From: JBFJVD01 sp041624375
Lineage (GTDB): Bacteria > Chloroflexota > Anaerolineae > Anaerolineales > E44-bin32
Direction of reading: 5' to 3'
Length of the DNA: 13,759 bases
NCBI GenBank assembly: GCA_041624375.1
Contig: JBFJVD010000048.1
Span: 1-13,759, forward strand
Shown: piece after piece, positions 1-7,295 of the stretch
Position numbering within the stretch: the first letter of the stretch is position 1
How the letters are laid out: each line of letters begins with the position of its first letter
Position numbers and translations under genes: made by a program
The notes under the pieces: model-generated
The model's input: only the letters and a program-made list of their open reading frames with translations
Told to the model about the DNA's origin: nothing
Databases searched by the model: none

Positions 1-26
1 GAGCTCGCCTCAGGCTGCCGCTGACG

Positions 27-58
27 ATGCGCGGACGGGCTAATTCCCGTCCGCGCAT
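27..58 (+). terminator. Strong hairpin ending an upstream unit
   Basis: A perfect 13-bp inverted repeat (27-39 with 46-58) encloses a 6-nt loop (CTAATT). On the plus strand it is followed by a short T-containing stretch (GCATTTAAGG), which is weak for an intrinsic terminator but better than the minus-strand side, which has no T run. A stop codon in frame 1 at 22-24 just precedes it, consistent with the end of a gene that lies mostly outside the window. The hairpin is certain; terminator function is likely but inferred. Confidence 0.5.
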
Positions 59-134
59 GCATTTAAGGCGCCGTCGCGTTCCGGGCTCCCGGATGGTACG
101 ATGGATTCGCGGCCTAAGCGAAGGAGCGCAATTT

Positions 135-188
135 GTGAAACTCGTCACCTTTAGAGCGGGACTCTCGACGCTGACCAAAAAACCCTGA
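135..188 (+). CDS. Possible 17-residue leader peptide or gene remnant upstream of citrate synthase
   Basis: A GTG codon at 135 is preceded, at 8 nt, by AAGGAG (121-126), the same core ribosome site used by the citrate synthase gene. It opens a 17-codon frame ending in TGA at 186-188. The peptide begins MKLVTFRAG, which resembles the usual first residues of fumarylacetoacetate-hydrolase-family proteins, but that similarity then stops. It could be a translated leader, the 5' remnant of a deleted gene, or chance. No tandem regulatory codons suggest classical attenuation. The distance to the gltA start is 106 nt, and I see no convincing promoter or riboswitch in that gap. Confidence 0.22.
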   Translation: MKLVTFRAGLSTLTKKP

Positions 189-294
189 TCCCGCTACGCT
201 CTTAGGTGCTGAGCCGGTGTGATGCGCGCCGGTGACCTGAGCATTAAGACGAACTGCGGATCGTCCGGGCGAGACCCGAGGCAAGGAGCGAACC

Positions 295-1581
295 ATGAGC
301 AAAGAAGCGTTAACCATTACCGATCACCGGACCGGTAAGACCTATGATGTGCCGATCGAGTTCGAGACGATCTCCGCAATGACGCTGCGGCAGATCCGGG
401 TCGGGGCCGATGACTTCGGCATGATGAGCTACGACCCAGCCTACAAGAACACCGCGTCGACGAAGAGTGCCATCACCTTCATCGACGGCGATCAAGGCAT
501 TCTCCGCTACCGGGGGTACCCAATCGAGCAGGTGGCCGAACAGAGCACCTTCCTGGAGACCGCCTACCTGATCCTCTTCGGCGAGCTGCCGACGCAGGAC
601 CAGCTGGACGCATGGGTCGATGAAATCACCCACCACACCTTCCTGCATGAGAACTTGAAGGCGCTGATGGAGGCTTTCCGCTACGACGCCCATCCGATGG
701 GCATGTTTGTCAGCAGTGTCGCGGCGCTCTCCACCTTCTATCCGGAAGCCAACCAAGTCACCGACCCAGATTCGAGGCTCTACCAGATCAAGCGCCTCAT
801 CGCCAAAGTGCCGACGATCGCTGCCTACTCCTACCGCCACAGCCGGGGGTTGCCGTTCGTCTATCCGGACAACGACCTGAGCTACACCGGCAACTTTCTC
901 AGCATGATGTACAAGATGTCGGAGGCCAAGTACGAGCCCAACCCGGTGCTCGAGCGGGCGCTCGACGTCCTGTTCATCCTGCACGCCGATCACGAGCAGA
1001 ACTGCAGCACAAGCACGATGCGCGCCATCGGCTCATCGCACGCCGATCCGTACAGCGCGCTGGCCGGCGCTGCCGCCGCGCTTTCGGGACCACTCCACGG
1101 CGGAGCCAATGCGCGCGTCCTGGACATGCTGCGCGAGATCGGGCATGTGGATGAGGTTCCGGCGTACATCAAGCGGGTGAAGGACGGCGAGTTCCGGTTG
1201 ATGGGCTTCGGCCACCGGGTCTACAAGAACTATGACCCGCGGGCCCGCATCATCAAACAGGTCGCCGATGAAGTCTTCGAGGTGACCGGCCGCAACCCAC
1301 TCCTCGATATCGGCCTCGAACTGGAACGAATCGCACTCGAGGATGAGTACTTCGTCTCCCGCCGCCTGTACCCGAACGTCGACTTCTACTCCGGGATCAT
1401 CTATCAGGCCCTCCAAATCCCCGTGCCGATGTTCCCGGTGATGTTCGCCATCGCCCGCACCGTTGGCTGGCTGGCGCAGTGGCAGGAGCTGCTCGAAGAC
1501 CCGGAGCAGCGGATCGCCCGCCCGCGCCAGGTGTACCTCGGCGTCGGCAAGCGCGACTTCGTTCCGATGGACAAGCGCTGA
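295..1581 (+). CDS. gltA: Citrate synthase, type II
   Basis: Condenses acetyl-CoA and oxaloacetate to citrate, the entry step of the TCA cycle, in the cytoplasm. The 428-residue length is that of hexameric type II enzymes, and the N-terminal part (about 1-80, with the TGKTYDVPI and RYRGYPIEQ stretches) is present. The catalytic triad is visible: His268 in PLHGGAN, His307 in GFGHRVYK and Asp363 in NVDFYSG, matching E. coli His264, His305 and Asp362. The ATG is chosen because AAGGAG lies 6 nt upstream (283-288). The gene appears monocistronic: a hairpin terminator follows 25 nt after the stop. Nothing odd is seen in the reading frame. The link to the glycerol block is metabolic only. Identification is very secure. 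Confidence 0.97.
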   Translation: MSKEALTITDHRTGKTYDVPIEFETISAMTLRQIRVGADDFGMMSYDPAYKNTASTKSAITFIDGDQGILRYRGYPIEQVAEQSTFLETAYLILFGELPTQDQLDAWVDEITHHTFLHENLKALMEAFRYDAHPMGMFVSSVAALSTFYPEANQVTDPDSRLYQIKRLIAKVPTIAAYSYRHSRGLPFVYPDNDLSYTGNFLSMMYKMSEAKYEPNPVLERALDVLFILHADHEQNCSTSTMRAIGSSHADPYSALAGAAAALSGPLHGGANARVLDMLREIGHVDEVPAYIKRVKDGEFRLMGFGHRVYKNYDPRARIIKQVADEVFEVTGRNPLLDIGLELERIALEDEYFVSRRLYPNVDFYSGIIYQALQIPVPMFPVMFAIARTVGWLAQWQELLEDPEQRIARPRQVYLGVGKRDFVPMDKR

Positions 1582-1606
1582 AAGACAGCGCACGCAACGC
1601 ATCCAG

Positions 1607-1637
1607 AGGCCGCGCATTGGGCGCGGCCTTTGCTTTT
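1607..1637 (+). terminator. Rho-independent terminator of gltA
   Basis: A 9-bp GC-rich stem (1607-1615 with 1621-1629) with a 5-nt loop is followed by TTTGCTTTT, 25 nt after the citrate synthase stop codon. It is a standard intrinsic terminator layout and separates gltA from the next gene. Confidence 0.88.
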
Positions 1638-1649
1638 CCTTCGTGTGCG

Positions 1650-1678
1650 TTGACGGAGCAGGCCAGCCCTGCTAGGCT
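1650..1678 (+). promoter_or_regulatory. Sigma70-type promoter of the amidohydrolase gene
   Basis: TTGACG (1650-1655), a 17-nt spacer and TAGGCT (1673-1678) form a good -35/-10 pair just downstream of the gltA terminator. The predicted transcription start near 1685 leaves a leader of about 38 nt before the ATG at 1723. Found by eye; not tested. Confidence 0.6.
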
Positions 1679-1722
1679 GGGTCATCCCAAGCAGCGGGCG
1701 GGCATCCGGGAGGCGGACAGCA

Positions 1723-3051
1723 ATGGCCATCACCCATATCCACGGATTGGAGATCGTGACCCTCGATGACTCCGGCACGGTGCACCTCGACGCCGATCTG
1801 GTGCTCGAAGATGGCGTCATTGCCCATGTCGGACAGGCGCCGGAGGATTTGGACCCGGACGAAGTGATCGACGGCACCGGGCGCGCCGCGCTTCCCGGAC
1901 TGGTGAACGCCCACTGCCACAGCCCGATGACCTTCGAACGCGGCTGGGCCGAAGACCTCCCGTTCGACCGCTGGCTGAACGAAAAGATCTGGGTGCAGGA
2001 AAGCGTCCTGACCTCGGATGATGTGTATTGGGGCGCTGCGCTCGCCGCCTGCGAGATGATTCGCTCAGGCACCGTTGCCTACAGCGACAAGTATTTCCAC
2101 ATGGACCGCGTTGCAGACGTCGTGGCGCAAAGCGGAATGAAGGCGGCCCTCACCTGGACCGTCTTCGGCCTGGAGAACGATCTGGAGTTCACCGGCCGCG
2201 ACCTTGAAGGCAGCGTTGCCTGGGCTCAACAGGCCCACCAATCCGCCGGCGGGCGTATTCGCACCTTCCTCGGACCCCACTCACCGTACGTCTGCACGCC
2301 GGAGTTCCTGGCCCGGGTGGTCGAAGTTGCGCACGCGACCGTCCAGGGGATTCACCTTCACCTGGCCGAAACCCAGTCACAGGTGGATGAATCGATGGCG
2401 CGCCATGGTTTGCGCCCGGTGCAGCACGTCGCTTCACTCGGCATCTTTGACGCGCCCGGCGGCTGCGTCGCTGCGCACTGTCTGGCGATTGACGACGAAG
2501 ATATGGCCCTGCTGGTCGAAAAGCGCGTGGTTGTGCCGCACTGCCCGATCACCTACATGAAGCTGGCGATGCCCTTTCCACCGCTCGCCGAACGGCTGCG
2601 GGCCGGGGTGCGCGTCTGCCTTGGAACCGATGGCCCGGCCTCCAACAGTGACCTGGACATGTTCGCCACCCTGCGCCAGACAGCGCTGATCCACAAGTAT
2701 CAAGCGCTCGATCCGGAACAAGTCCCCGGCGACCTAGCGCTGCGGCTGGCCACGCGCAAAGACGCCCTCGGCTTCGACGAAAAGGGCACGCTGGAGGTCG
2801 GCGAGCCGGCCGACCTGATCCTGGTGGATCTCGACGTGCCGCACATGCGCCCGTTGCACAGCCTGGTCGCCAACCTGGTGCATTCGGCGAAAGGCGCCGA
2901 CGTCACCGACGTGATGGTGGGAGGCCAGTGGTTGATGCGCGAACGAACGCTGCTGACTCTGGATGAAGAGCGGATCCTGTATGAGGCCGAGCGGCACGCA
3001 CAGGATATGGTCCAGCGGGGCATGAAACAGGTGAGGGAGTATCGCAGCTAG
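1723..3051 (+). CDS. Amidohydrolase, probable S-adenosylhomocysteine/5'-methylthioadenosine deaminase
   Basis: A metal-dependent amidohydrolase of 442 residues (usual for the MtaD/SsnA-like group), expected to deaminate an adenine-type ring in the cytoplasm. The metal site is complete: HxH at His64/His66 (NAHCH), His213 in HLHLAE with catalytic Glu216, His252 in AAHCL and Asp303 in LGTDG. The KIW...VYWG and NSDLDMF stretches match the MTA/SAH deaminase subgroup, supporting a role in methyl-cycle salvage. However, the motif usually reading HNPxSNxKLASG is here HCPITYMKLAM (273-283), so substrate preference is uncertain; guanine-like or pterin substrates are alternatives. ATG start with GGGAGG 9 nt upstream. 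It has its own promoter, is separate from gltA, and converges with the glycerol block. Confidence 0.82.
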   Translation: MAITHIHGLEIVTLDDSGTVHLDADLVLEDGVIAHVGQAPEDLDPDEVIDGTGRAALPGLVNAHCHSPMTFERGWAEDLPFDRWLNEKIWVQESVLTSDDVYWGAALAACEMIRSGTVAYSDKYFHMDRVADVVAQSGMKAALTWTVFGLENDLEFTGRDLEGSVAWAQQAHQSAGGRIRTFLGPHSPYVCTPEFLARVVEVAHATVQGIHLHLAETQSQVDESMARHGLRPVQHVASLGIFDAPGGCVAAHCLAIDDEDMALLVEKRVVVPHCPITYMKLAMPFPPLAERLRAGVRVCLGTDGPASNSDLDMFATLRQTALIHKYQALDPEQVPGDLALRLATRKDALGFDEKGTLEVGEPADLILVDLDVPHMRPLHSLVANLVHSAKGADVTDVMVGGQWLMRERTLLTLDEERILYEAERHAQDMVQRGMKQVREYRS

Positions 3052-3074
3052 CCCGCCGCTCCAAAAGCCTCGCT

Positions 3075-3090
3075 GACCTGGCACCAGGTC
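3075..3090. terminator. Weak hairpin between convergent genes
   Basis: GACCTG (3075-3080) pairs with CAGGTC (3085-3090) around a 4-nt loop, in the 72-nt gap between the convergent amidohydrolase and DhaM-HPr-EI genes. On the minus strand a TTTT run follows 9 nt later; on the plus strand there is none. It may end the long minus-strand transcript, but stem and T run are both poor. Confidence 0.3.
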
Positions 3091-3123
3091 CTGCGGGTTG
3101 CTGGGTTGGACGCCGGCAGCCGC

Positions 3124-5640
3124 CTAGAATCCCAGCTCTTGCAGGAATGCTTCTCCAAGCTGACGAACCTGAGCCGTTTCTTCTGCGGCCAGGGCTTCTT
3201 CTGCCAGCCTGACGGCGGCAGCCCGTTCCAGCTTTCGCACGACAGACTTCACCTTCGGAATGACGCCGGGGTTCATGCTCAATTCGTCGACGCCCAATCC
3301 CACCAGGAGCGGCACCGCAACCGGGTCCCCCGCGAGCTCGCCGCACACCCCTACCCATTTACCCACCTCATGAGCGGCCCCCACCACTTCCTTGATCAAT
3401 CGCAGAATGGCGGGGTTGAGGGCATCGGCAAAGTTGGAGAGATTCGGATTGCCCCGCTCGGCAGCCAGCGTATATTGCGTCAGGTCGTTGGTCCCGATGC
3501 TGAAGAAATCGACCCGTTTCGCGAGCGCGGGGCTCAAGAGCGCGGCCGCAGGGGTTTCGACCATGATGCCGGTTTGGATCGGCCACAGGTGCGGGGTACC
3601 CTCCTGCTCGAGAGCACGGTGAGCCTCGTCCAGCAATTGGCGCGCCAGGACCACTTCCTCCACACTCGTCACCATGGGAAACATGATCTGGAAATTGTGC
3701 TCCGCACCCGCCTGCAGGATGGCGCGCAGTTGTGTATGGAATAAGCCGCGATGCTGCAACGAGAGCCGTATCGCTCGCAACCCGAGGAAGGGATTATCTT
3801 CAACAGGAAGATCCATATAAGGGAGCGTCTTGTCGCCACCAATGTCGAGCGTACGCACAATGACCGGCCTTGAGCCCATGATCTGGGCGATCTTGCGCAG
3901 GCTTTCCACCTGTTCGGACTCGGCCGGCGGCTTGGCTCGCGTCAGGTACAGGAACTCCGTTCGCAGCAGCCCGATCCCCTCTGCACCGTTCTTGATGGCG
4001 GCTTCCGCATCGGGAAGGTTGCCGGCGTTTGCCGCGATCTCTACTCGATCTCCATCCAGCGTTTCGGCTGCGAGATGAGTCGACTGGAGGTATTGATCGC
4101 GCCCCTGAAGCCAGGTCTCTCGAGCTGAGGCCAGCTTCTCTTGAATGTCCCGCGGCGGGTCAACCCAGACAGTCCCTTGAAAACCGTCGATCGCCAAGCT
4201 GGCTTCCGCGGGCAGGGTGCTAATGGAAGCGTCTACGCCCGCGACAGCCGGGATGCCCATGCCGCGAGCCAGGATTGCGCTGTGGGAGGTTGGACCCCCG
4301 CCCACGGTGACGATTCCCAGGATCTGGTCCAGATCGAGTTGGGCTGTCTCCGTCGGGGTCAGGTCCTGCGCCACCAGGATCACCGGTTTTCCGATCGGGA
4401 CGATCCGCTCGGCAGGTGCATCAGCCAGCGCGCGCAGCAGCTGAGTGCCGACATCTTCTACATCGATGGCGCGCTGCTGAAGGTACGTATTCTCCAGACC
4501 TCGATAGCTGTCTGCCACTTCTTCAATGCTCTGATGCCAGGCCTGAGCTGCGTTGAGCCTGCGCTCGAACACGCCCCGCCGAACTCTCGAGAGCAACTCT
4601 GGGTCGTCGAGAATCAGCCGGTGCGCATCGAAGATGGCAGCCTGGTCTTCGCCTAGGCTGGCCTGCACCAACCGCCGTCTTTGCTTGATCTCCTCTGCAG
4701 TGCTGGCCCAGGCGCGCTGGAAGAGGGCCCATTCCTCTTCCGGGTCCTCCGCCGCATGATCCGGCACTGGGGGCGGAGGCGGTGTGAAGTGGAAGAGCGG
4801 ACCGAGGGCGATTCCCTCCGATACCGGCACGCCGCGGAGGGCTCCTTCCTCATCGGGGGTCGCCGCATCCACCGCCTCCGGGATCTTCGCCTCGTCGGGC
4901 GCCCGCTCCCCAAACCCTGCCTCAACGAGCTGGCGCAGCGCTTCTAGAGCCTGAGGGGCCTCAGGCCCATGGGCGGAGATCTCGATCTGGTGCCCCCGAA
5001 CTGCGCCCAACGTGGCCAGCGCGTTGAGGCTCTTTGCCGAGGCGGGCCCGCGATCGGCGCTCAGGTTCGCAACGTGAACCTCGGCGTCAAAGGCATTCGC
5101 GAGCTGGACAAAACGCGCGGCCGGGCGTGCGTGCAGGCCGTGCTCATTTCTCAGGGTGAGCGACATCTTCTGCCAGGGCTCCCCCTCAGGCAGGACATCG
5201 CCTGGTGTGGAGGGGGCCGCCTCAGCTTCCTGGAGTCCGAAGTGCTCGGTCTTGGGGAGCAGCGCCTGCTGCGCCTCCTGATAGACCGTCTCAAGATCGC
5301 TTCCCAAACTCACCTGGACACCGGCGGCGATCGCCCCTTCGACCAACGGCGCAGCGCAGAAGCGGATGTGAGGCACCATCTCGGGTGGCAGGAACTCCAG
5401 GGCCAGTTCGGCGCTCAAGATGGCGCTTCCCAGGTCCATGAGCACAAGCACGCCGTCGGGTGAGTAAACGGATTGAATCGCTTCGGAGATCTCTACCGCG
5501 TCGGTGCCGAATTCCGCTCGCTCTGGGCCCACCCCTCCCGCGGAGGCAAGCGGTAGTCCGTCCTGGGCAACCTGCTCAACCAGGCTCACAAGTGCCAGCG
5601 CAAGGGATCGACTGTGCGAGACGATGACGAGCCCGACCAT
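3124..5640 (-). CDS. dhaM: DhaM-HPr-Enzyme I fusion, PEP-dependent phosphoryl donor for dihydroxyacetone kinase
   Basis: An 838-residue cytoplasmic phosphotransfer protein that passes phosphate from PEP to the ADP on DhaL. Domains in order: DhaM/EIIA-mannose type (about 1-130, phospho-His9 in IVSHS, MDLGSA motif); HPr (about 158-245, His170 in GLHARPA, a serine at 204 near the regulatory position); full Enzyme I (about 265-815, phospho-His453 in GPTSHSAI, PEP-site Cys766 in GVCGELAGD). E. coli DhaM has only a truncated EI end, so this version looks self-sufficient. A run of five prolines (287-291) lies early in EI. ATG at 5640 is chosen over an in-frame TTG at 5679 because it starts directly with the EIIA strand; AGGAG lies 12 nt upstream. 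It begins 25 nt after the sdhD-type stop and is the last gene of the block. No sugar-specific PTS permease is nearby. Confidence 0.93.
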   Translation of the reverse strand: MVGLVIVSHSRSLALALVSLVEQVAQDGLPLASAGGVGPERAEFGTDAVEISEAIQSVYSPDGVLVLMDLGSAILSAELALEFLPPEMVPHIRFCAAPLVEGAIAAGVQVSLGSDLETVYQEAQQALLPKTEHFGLQEAEAAPSTPGDVLPEGEPWQKMSLTLRNEHGLHARPAARFVQLANAFDAEVHVANLSADRGPASAKSLNALATLGAVRGHQIEISAHGPEAPQALEALRQLVEAGFGERAPDEAKIPEAVDAATPDEEGALRGVPVSEGIALGPLFHFTPPPPPVPDHAAEDPEEEWALFQRAWASTAEEIKQRRRLVQASLGEDQAAIFDAHRLILDDPELLSRVRRGVFERRLNAAQAWHQSIEEVADSYRGLENTYLQQRAIDVEDVGTQLLRALADAPAERIVPIGKPVILVAQDLTPTETAQLDLDQILGIVTVGGGPTSHSAILARGMGIPAVAGVDASISTLPAEASLAIDGFQGTVWVDPPRDIQEKLASARETWLQGRDQYLQSTHLAAETLDGDRVEIAANAGNLPDAEAAIKNGAEGIGLLRTEFLYLTRAKPPAESEQVESLRKIAQIMGSRPVIVRTLDIGGDKTLPYMDLPVEDNPFLGLRAIRLSLQHRGLFHTQLRAILQAGAEHNFQIMFPMVTSVEEVVLARQLLDEAHRALEQEGTPHLWPIQTGIMVETPAAALLSPALAKRVDFFSIGTNDLTQYTLAAERGNPNLSNFADALNPAILRLIKEVVGAAHEVGKWVGVCGELAGDPVAVPLLVGLGVDELSMNPGVIPKVKSVVRKLERAAAVRLAEEALAAEETAQVRQLGEAFLQELGF

Positions 5641-5665
5641 GCAGTCCGCGCGCTCCTGGATCGAG

Positions 5666-6037
5666 TTATGCGAAGGCAACCACGGCCTGAAGCAGCCAGA
5701 GACCGTAGATGATCGAGACGGCGCCGATCACCAGGAAAGCCGCATCGACGAGGCGCAAGATGCCCCGCGCAGGCCGCAGATCCAACACGATGCTGCGCAT
5801 CCCGAGCAATGAGTGCGAGACGACAAACACAAGGAAGACGGCTTCCATCAACACGATCCACGGGTTGGTGTAGTACTCGACGACTTCGGCGTGGGTGAGC
5901 AGTCCGCCCTCCGCAACGAAGTGGTTAACCACCAGGTGCACCAGGAGCACAACGACGATCCCGACGCCGGTGAGCAGTTTCGCGAGCCAAAGCCAGACGT
6001 TCTCACCTGATCTGCGAACGGCAACGTCATTCAGCAT
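5666..6037 (-). CDS. Succinate-dehydrogenase-type membrane anchor, SdhD-like
   Basis: A 123-residue membrane protein with three predicted helices (about 17-40, 59-80 and 95-119), the size and layout of complex II anchor subunits. Histidines His34 (in helix 1, LLVHLVV) and His75 (in SHSLLGMRS, the H-x3-G-x-R pattern) are 41 residues apart, suited to heme ligation. ATG at 6037 is preferred because AAAGGGG lies 6 nt upstream, whereas the in-frame TTG at 6043 would abut it. The gene sits 51 nt after the SdhC-type gene and 25 nt before DhaM-HPr-EI. With its SdhC partner it should hold the iron-sulfur subunit at the membrane and pass electrons to quinone. The electron source is inferred to be GlpA rather than a succinate dehydrogenase flavoprotein, since no sdhA adjoins it. 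Confidence 0.78.
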   Translation of the reverse strand: MLNDVAVRRSGENVWLWLAKLLTGVGIVVVLLVHLVVNHFVAEGGLLTHAEVVEYYTNPWIVLMEAVFLVFVVSHSLLGMRSIVLDLRPARGILRLVDAAFLVIGAVSIIYGLWLLQAVVAFA

Positions 6038-6054
6038 GTCCAACCCCTTTCAGG

Positions 6055-6089
6055 ATGGCCCATAAGAGAACTTCCGCCTTGAGGGCCAT
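6055..6089 (-). repeat. Intercistronic inverted repeat between the two anchor genes
   Basis: ATGGCCC (6055-6061) and GGGCCAT (6083-6089) form a 7-bp inverted repeat with a 21-nt loop, overlapping the stop codon of the SdhC-type gene and lying just upstream of the SdhD-type ribosome site. There is no T run, so it is not a terminator. It could tune relative translation or be chance. Confidence 0.35.
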
Positions 6090-6481
6090 CATGCCGTGAA
6101 CATCCGGACGCCAAAGATCAGGATTCCGATCACAGCGACCGTCATCAATCCATAAAAGATCTGCTTCTGGTAGGGGATGGCGAGCCCGAAGCTGTTCAGC
6201 GCCACCCGCAGGCCATTCAAACCGTGGATGATCGCTCCCGCCACCACGAGGAACTCGCCGAAGATGTAGGCGGGCGACTTGGCCAGCACAAGGAAACTGT
6301 CGTAGGCTTCCGGCCCTTGAGCCAACCGGCCCAAGATGACCAGATGAAGGTAGAGATAGACGGTCAGGCCAATGGCTGTGACCCGGTTGAGGATGAAGGC
6401 CCATGTGCCCGCCTGCCGGCCACGTGGGTCGAACCACCGCGCCATATTTCGCACCGATGGTGATCTCGTGGGCTGAGTCAT
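6089..6481 (-). CDS. Succinate-dehydrogenase-type cytochrome b anchor, SdhC-like
   Basis: A 130-residue membrane subunit with three predicted helices (about 28-50, 70-95 and 106-128). The segment AFILNRVTAIGLTVYLYLHL near the first helix is typical of SdhC. His46 (helix 1) and His86 in HGLNGLR (helix 2) are 40 residues apart, and together with the two histidines of the next gene give the four-histidine pattern of two-heme complex II anchors. The ATG overlaps the SdhB-type stop by four bases (ATGA, 6478-6481), showing tight translational coupling. A longer upstream frame exists but lies wholly inside the SdhB-type gene and is not real. I infer that it forms the quinone site of a complex fed by GlpA. 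Confidence 0.85.
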   Translation of the reverse strand: MTQPTRSPSVRNMARWFDPRGRQAGTWAFILNRVTAIGLTVYLYLHLVILGRLAQGPEAYDSFLVLAKSPAYIFGEFLVVAGAIIHGLNGLRVALNSFGLAIPYQKQIFYGLMTVAVIGILIFGVRMFTA

Positions 6482-7224
6482 CGTGATCCCTCGCTCCTTG
6501 TGCCGAAGATCGAGCGCAGGCGTCTTTGAACAATCTGCCTGCGCAGATTCATGATGCGCCAGGCCGGCTCCACATTGGAGGGGCAGACCTCGGTGCATTC
6601 GTGGATGCCGTGGCAGCGCCAGGCGCCATCTTCGCTGTCCACGAGGTCGAGCAGATCCGGTCTCTGGTCCAGTCCCTGGTGCTGCACCCCTGCCAGGACC
6701 GCAGGCCCCAAGTAGTCGGGGGCGGTGCCGACAATGGGGCAGGCACTGATGCACATGCCGCATTCGATGCAGTCCACCAGCCGTTCAATCCCCTCGGCCC
6801 GGCCGTTGGTTGAAGGTGCAATGCCTGGCTGCATCGGGGCCTCGGAGGCAGGAACCACCTGGCGGAAGCCGATCCTTTCCATGTTCGAATAGAAGCCCCC
6901 CATGCTGACGACCAGGTCGCTGATCACCGGGAAGTTCCGCAGCGGTTCGACCCGCAAGGTGCCGTTGTTCTGAGTCAGGATTCGGATCGGGGTGACGCAG
7001 GACAGCTTCTCAACACCGTTGACCAACATACCGCAGGCCCCACAGACAGCATGGTGACAGGCGTGTGCAAACGTCAAGGACCGGTCGTGGAACGCCCAAA
7101 TGCGTTCAATGGCGTCGAGCAAGTTCTCGTCGGGGTTGACTTCCAGTGCGAATGAGTCAAAGCGCGGGGCCGACAGCCCTTTCTTGCGGAAGATGCGGAA
7201 GGTCACAGTCCATACTTCGCCCAT
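6478..7224 (-). CDS. Succinate dehydrogenase/fumarate reductase-type iron-sulfur subunit, SdhB-like
   Basis: A 248-residue electron-transfer subunit. It has an N-terminal plant-type [2Fe-2S] domain with Cys56, Cys61, Cys64 and Cys76 (spacing as in E. coli SdhB), then a C-terminal domain with CIECGMCISACP (Cys152, 155, 158, 162) and CHGIHECTEVCP (Cys204, 210, 214) for the [4Fe-4S] and [3Fe-4S] clusters. All three clusters should be present. The ATG at 7224 has a fine site, AGGAGG, 5 nt upstream; the 19 extra residues of the longer frame would not belong to the family. It follows glpA by 71 nt and overlaps the SdhC-type gene by 4 nt. No SdhA-type flavoprotein lies in the window, so the natural flavin partner by position is GlpA. 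It could instead serve an sdhA located elsewhere. Confidence 0.92.
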   Translation of the reverse strand: MGEVWTVTFRIFRKKGLSAPRFDSFALEVNPDENLLDAIERIWAFHDRSLTFAHACHHAVCGACGMLVNGVEKLSCVTPIRILTQNNGTLRVEPLRNFPVISDLVVSMGGFYSNMERIGFRQVVPASEAPMQPGIAPSTNGRAEGIERLVDCIECGMCISACPIVGTAPDYLGPAVLAGVQHQGLDQRPDLLDLVDSEDGAWRCHGIHECTEVCPSNVEPAWRIMNLRRQIVQRRLRSIFGTRSEGSR

Positions 7225-7295
7225 ACTCCCCTCCTGCCTCGTCCGGCAACCCTGGGCGATCCAAGACAAGCCCTGGATCAACGGCGAACTTGCGA

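Noticed and set aside
1..24. Frame-1 tail of seven codons ending in TGA as the 3' end of an upstream gene
   Set aside because: Fits the terminator at 27-58, but seven residues cannot support a gene call.
310..993. Long antisense open frames under gltA, dhaM, glpA and glpK
   Set aside because: They run opposite clearly identified genes, have low-complexity, Arg/Ala-rich products and no ribosome sites; typical shadows in GC-rich DNA.
5641..5679. TTG start 13 codons upstream for the DhaM fusion
   Set aside because: The extension is not family-like and overlaps the SdhD-type stop; the ATG at 5640 begins exactly at the first EIIA strand.
6482..6763. N-terminal extension of the SdhC-type protein
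   Set aside because: The 94 extra codons lie wholly within the SdhB-type gene in another frame; the ATG overlapping the SdhB-type stop fits the family.
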